This document shows positions 53,538 through 54,848 of a stretch of 54,848 nucleotides of DNA, one piece after another. The number at the start of each line of letters is the position of its first letter. Position 1 is the stretch's first letter. The DNA is from JBEKHI01 sp050012355 (GTDB lineage Bacteria; Actinomycetota; Actinomycetes; Streptosporangiales; Streptosporangiaceae), in assembly GCA_050012355.1 (NCBI GenBank), contig JBEKHI010000005.1, positions 1 to 54,848 on the forward strand, given 5' to 3'. The position numbers and the translations under genes are program-made. The notes under the pieces were generated by a model. That model did no database searches. It saw only the letters and a list, made by a program, of their open reading frames with translations, and was not told where the DNA came from.

Positions 53538-54848
53538 GTGGTTAACGCAACGACCAGGCTTGCGGGGCTGGGCACGGGTAGCGGGGAAGCCGGCCGGAAC
53601 CGGCTGATGTTGCCCGTCGTTTTGATCGCGCAATTCATGGTGGGCTTCGACCTGTGGTCGGTGAACGTCGCTGCCCCGTCCCTGCAGCGGGATCTCCACG
53701 TAAGTGACGCGGCGCTGCAGCTGATCGTCGGCGGGTACGCGTTCATGTACGCCAGCGGGATGGTGAGTGGCGGGCGACTGGGCGACTTGTTCGGGTACAA
53801 GCGGATGTTCATGACCGGGGTCATCACCTTCGCCGCCGCTTCGCTGCTGTGCGGTCTCGCGCGGAACCAGGGCGAACTCGTCGCCTTCCGGCTCCTGCAG
53901 GGCCTGACCGGGGCGGTCATGGTGCCCCAGGTACTCGCGCTGATCACCGCCAGCTACCCGCCGGCCCAGCGCGCCAAGGCGCTGAGCTGGTTCGGTGTCA
54001 CCATGGGCCTGTCATTCGTGCTCGGGCAGATCATCGGCGGTGCGCTGGTGGAGGCGGCCGGCTGGCGGTCGATCTTCCTGGTCAACGTCCCGATCGGGAT
54101 ACTCGCGCTGATCGCCGCGCTCAAGGTGGTGCCGCGCGCGTTTTCCGAGCGCCGCCCGAAGCTGGATCCGATCGGCGCGCTCGGGGTGTCCGCCGCGCTC
54201 GCACTCGCCTTGGTGCCGCTGACCCTCGGCCGCGACGAGGGCTGGCCGGTCTGGACCTGGGTCGCGATGGCGCTGGCGCTGCCGGTGCTCGCCGCGACCT
54301 TGCTGTGGGAGCGCCATCACGCCGAGCCGCTCATCGACCTGTCGCTGTTCGCCGAGCGGGCCTTCTCGGCCGGACTGGTGGTGAGCTTCGGGGTGGTGTG
54401 CATGTTCGGCAGCTTCATGTACGTCTTCGCGCTGCTGCTGCAGGCCGGCCTCGGGAACTCGCCGCTGCGGGCCGGGACGATGGCGGTGCCGCTCGCCGCG
54501 GTGTTCACGGTGGCGTCCATCCTCAGCCCGCGGACTTCGGCGCGGTTCGGGCCGTGGGCGATCACCATCGGGACGTTCGTCAGCGCGCTCGGCCTGCTCG
54601 GCCTGGTGTTCACCGGGATCAGGTACGGTCACCACCTGACCGGGTGGGACCTGGCCCCCGCCACCATGCTGATCGGCGCGGGACAGGGCACCGTCCTCCC
54701 ATCGCTGATCGGCTCGGTGCTCGCGCACGTACACCCGGGACGCGCTGGCTCGGCGGCTGGCCTGCTGACCACCAGCCAGCAGTTCGGCTCGGCGGCGGGG
54801 GTCGCGGTCGTCGGCGCGATCTTCTACGCGACGCTAGGCGACTACGTA
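53538..54848 (+). CDS. DHA2-family MFS exporter, 3' end cut by window edge
   Basis: 437 codons are present with no stop before the window end. The sequence shows LPVVLIAQFMVGFDLWSVNV, GGRLGDLFGYKRMFMTGVIT (motif A) and LSWFGVTMGLSFVLGQIIGG, then TM helices up to AAGVAVVGAIFYATLGDYV. GTG 53538 has GGGAG 7 nt upstream; ATG 53526 is in frame four codons earlier. It should be an efflux pump controlled by the divergent ArsR protein. Similar in type to the exporter at 51478. Confidence 0.9.
   Translation, partial: MVNATTRLAGLGTGSGEAGRNRLMLPVVLIAQFMVGFDLWSVNVAAPSLQRDLHVSDAALQLIVGGYAFMYASGMVSGGRLGDLFGYKRMFMTGVITFAAASLLCGLARNQGELVAFRLLQGLTGAVMVPQVLALITASYPPAQRAKALSWFGVTMGLSFVLGQIIGGALVEAAGWRSIFLVNVPIGILALIAALKVVPRAFSERRPKLDPIGALGVSAALALALVPLTLGRDEGWPVWTWVAMALALPVLAATLLWERHHAEPLIDLSLFAERAFSAGLVVSFGVVCMFGSFMYVFALLLQAGLGNSPLRAGTMAVPLAAVFTVASILSPRTSARFGPWAITIGTFVSALGLLGLVFTGIRYGHHLTGWDLAPATMLIGAGQGTVLPSLIGSVLAHVHPGRAGSAAGLLTTSQQFGSAAGVAVVGAIFYATLGDYV

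Overview
The window is a 54.8 kb chromosomal segment of a very GC-rich actinobacterium. The evidence is the codon bias (almost every real gene shows large antisense open frames), the frequent GTG and TTG starts, the 1-11 nt gene overlaps, and the gene families present: ECF sigma factor with a paired membrane protein, HtrA-like proteases with long Gly/Gln-rich N-termini, an actinobacterial-type dapE, DUF4262, and cytochrome oxidase genes ending in ctaB. I cannot place it below class level from sequence alone. No rRNA, tRNA, CRISPR array, transposase or phage gene was recognised.

Layout. 1-6.4 kb: edge of a NarL-type two-component system, an AsnC-family regulator, a tiny membrane protein, a KimA-like K+ importer, an ECF sigma/anti-sigma-like pair, an SDR oxidoreductase and a DCC-family thiol protein. 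6.4-9.6 kb: kdpD and a first kdpE. 9.8-18.2 kb: a complete Wadjet (JetABCD) anti-plasmid system, a remnant of a DarG-type antitoxin, an XRE regulator with a palindromic promoter region, and a LuxR-type remnant. 18.2-23.6 kb: the K+-ATPase operon (a 29-residue membrane peptide, kdpF, kdpA, kdpB, kdpC) ending in a second kdpE. The defence genes therefore lie between the two halves of the kdp regulon. 23.8-31 kb: universal stress protein, HAD phosphatase, SGNH hydrolase, secreted PEBP protein, aminotransferase, LysR regulator, dapE. 31-35.4 kb: three tandem membrane-anchored HtrA-like proteases. 35.5-40.2 kb: DUF4262 protein, unknown membrane protein, a two-component system overlapping a TlpA-like thioredoxin, and an unknown anchored protein. 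40.4-45.9 kb: a cytochrome c oxidase operon led by an unusual CuA-like cupredoxin. 46-50.4 kb: secreted GH28 polygalacturonase and a LolA-like/ABC transporter operon. 50.4-54.8 kb: a repeat-rich patch, a TetR protein whose N-terminus is replaced by low-complexity sequence, a DHA2 drug exporter, and a divergent ArsR/DHA2 exporter pair cut by the window end.

How the genes work together. K+ homeostasis is prominent: KimA-like uptake, KdpFABC, KdpD and two KdpE proteins. A plasmid-defence module is embedded in that regulon. A second theme is envelope quality control and respiration (HtrA proteases, TlpA, oxidase).

The least explained signal is non-coding. At least three families of dispersed hairpins occur between genes: four 60-bp elements of 26-8-26 geometry with a conserved C(A/G)AAGAG(C/T) loop, all just downstream of + strand genes; two ~50-bp elements; and two ~82-bp elements with matching ends.
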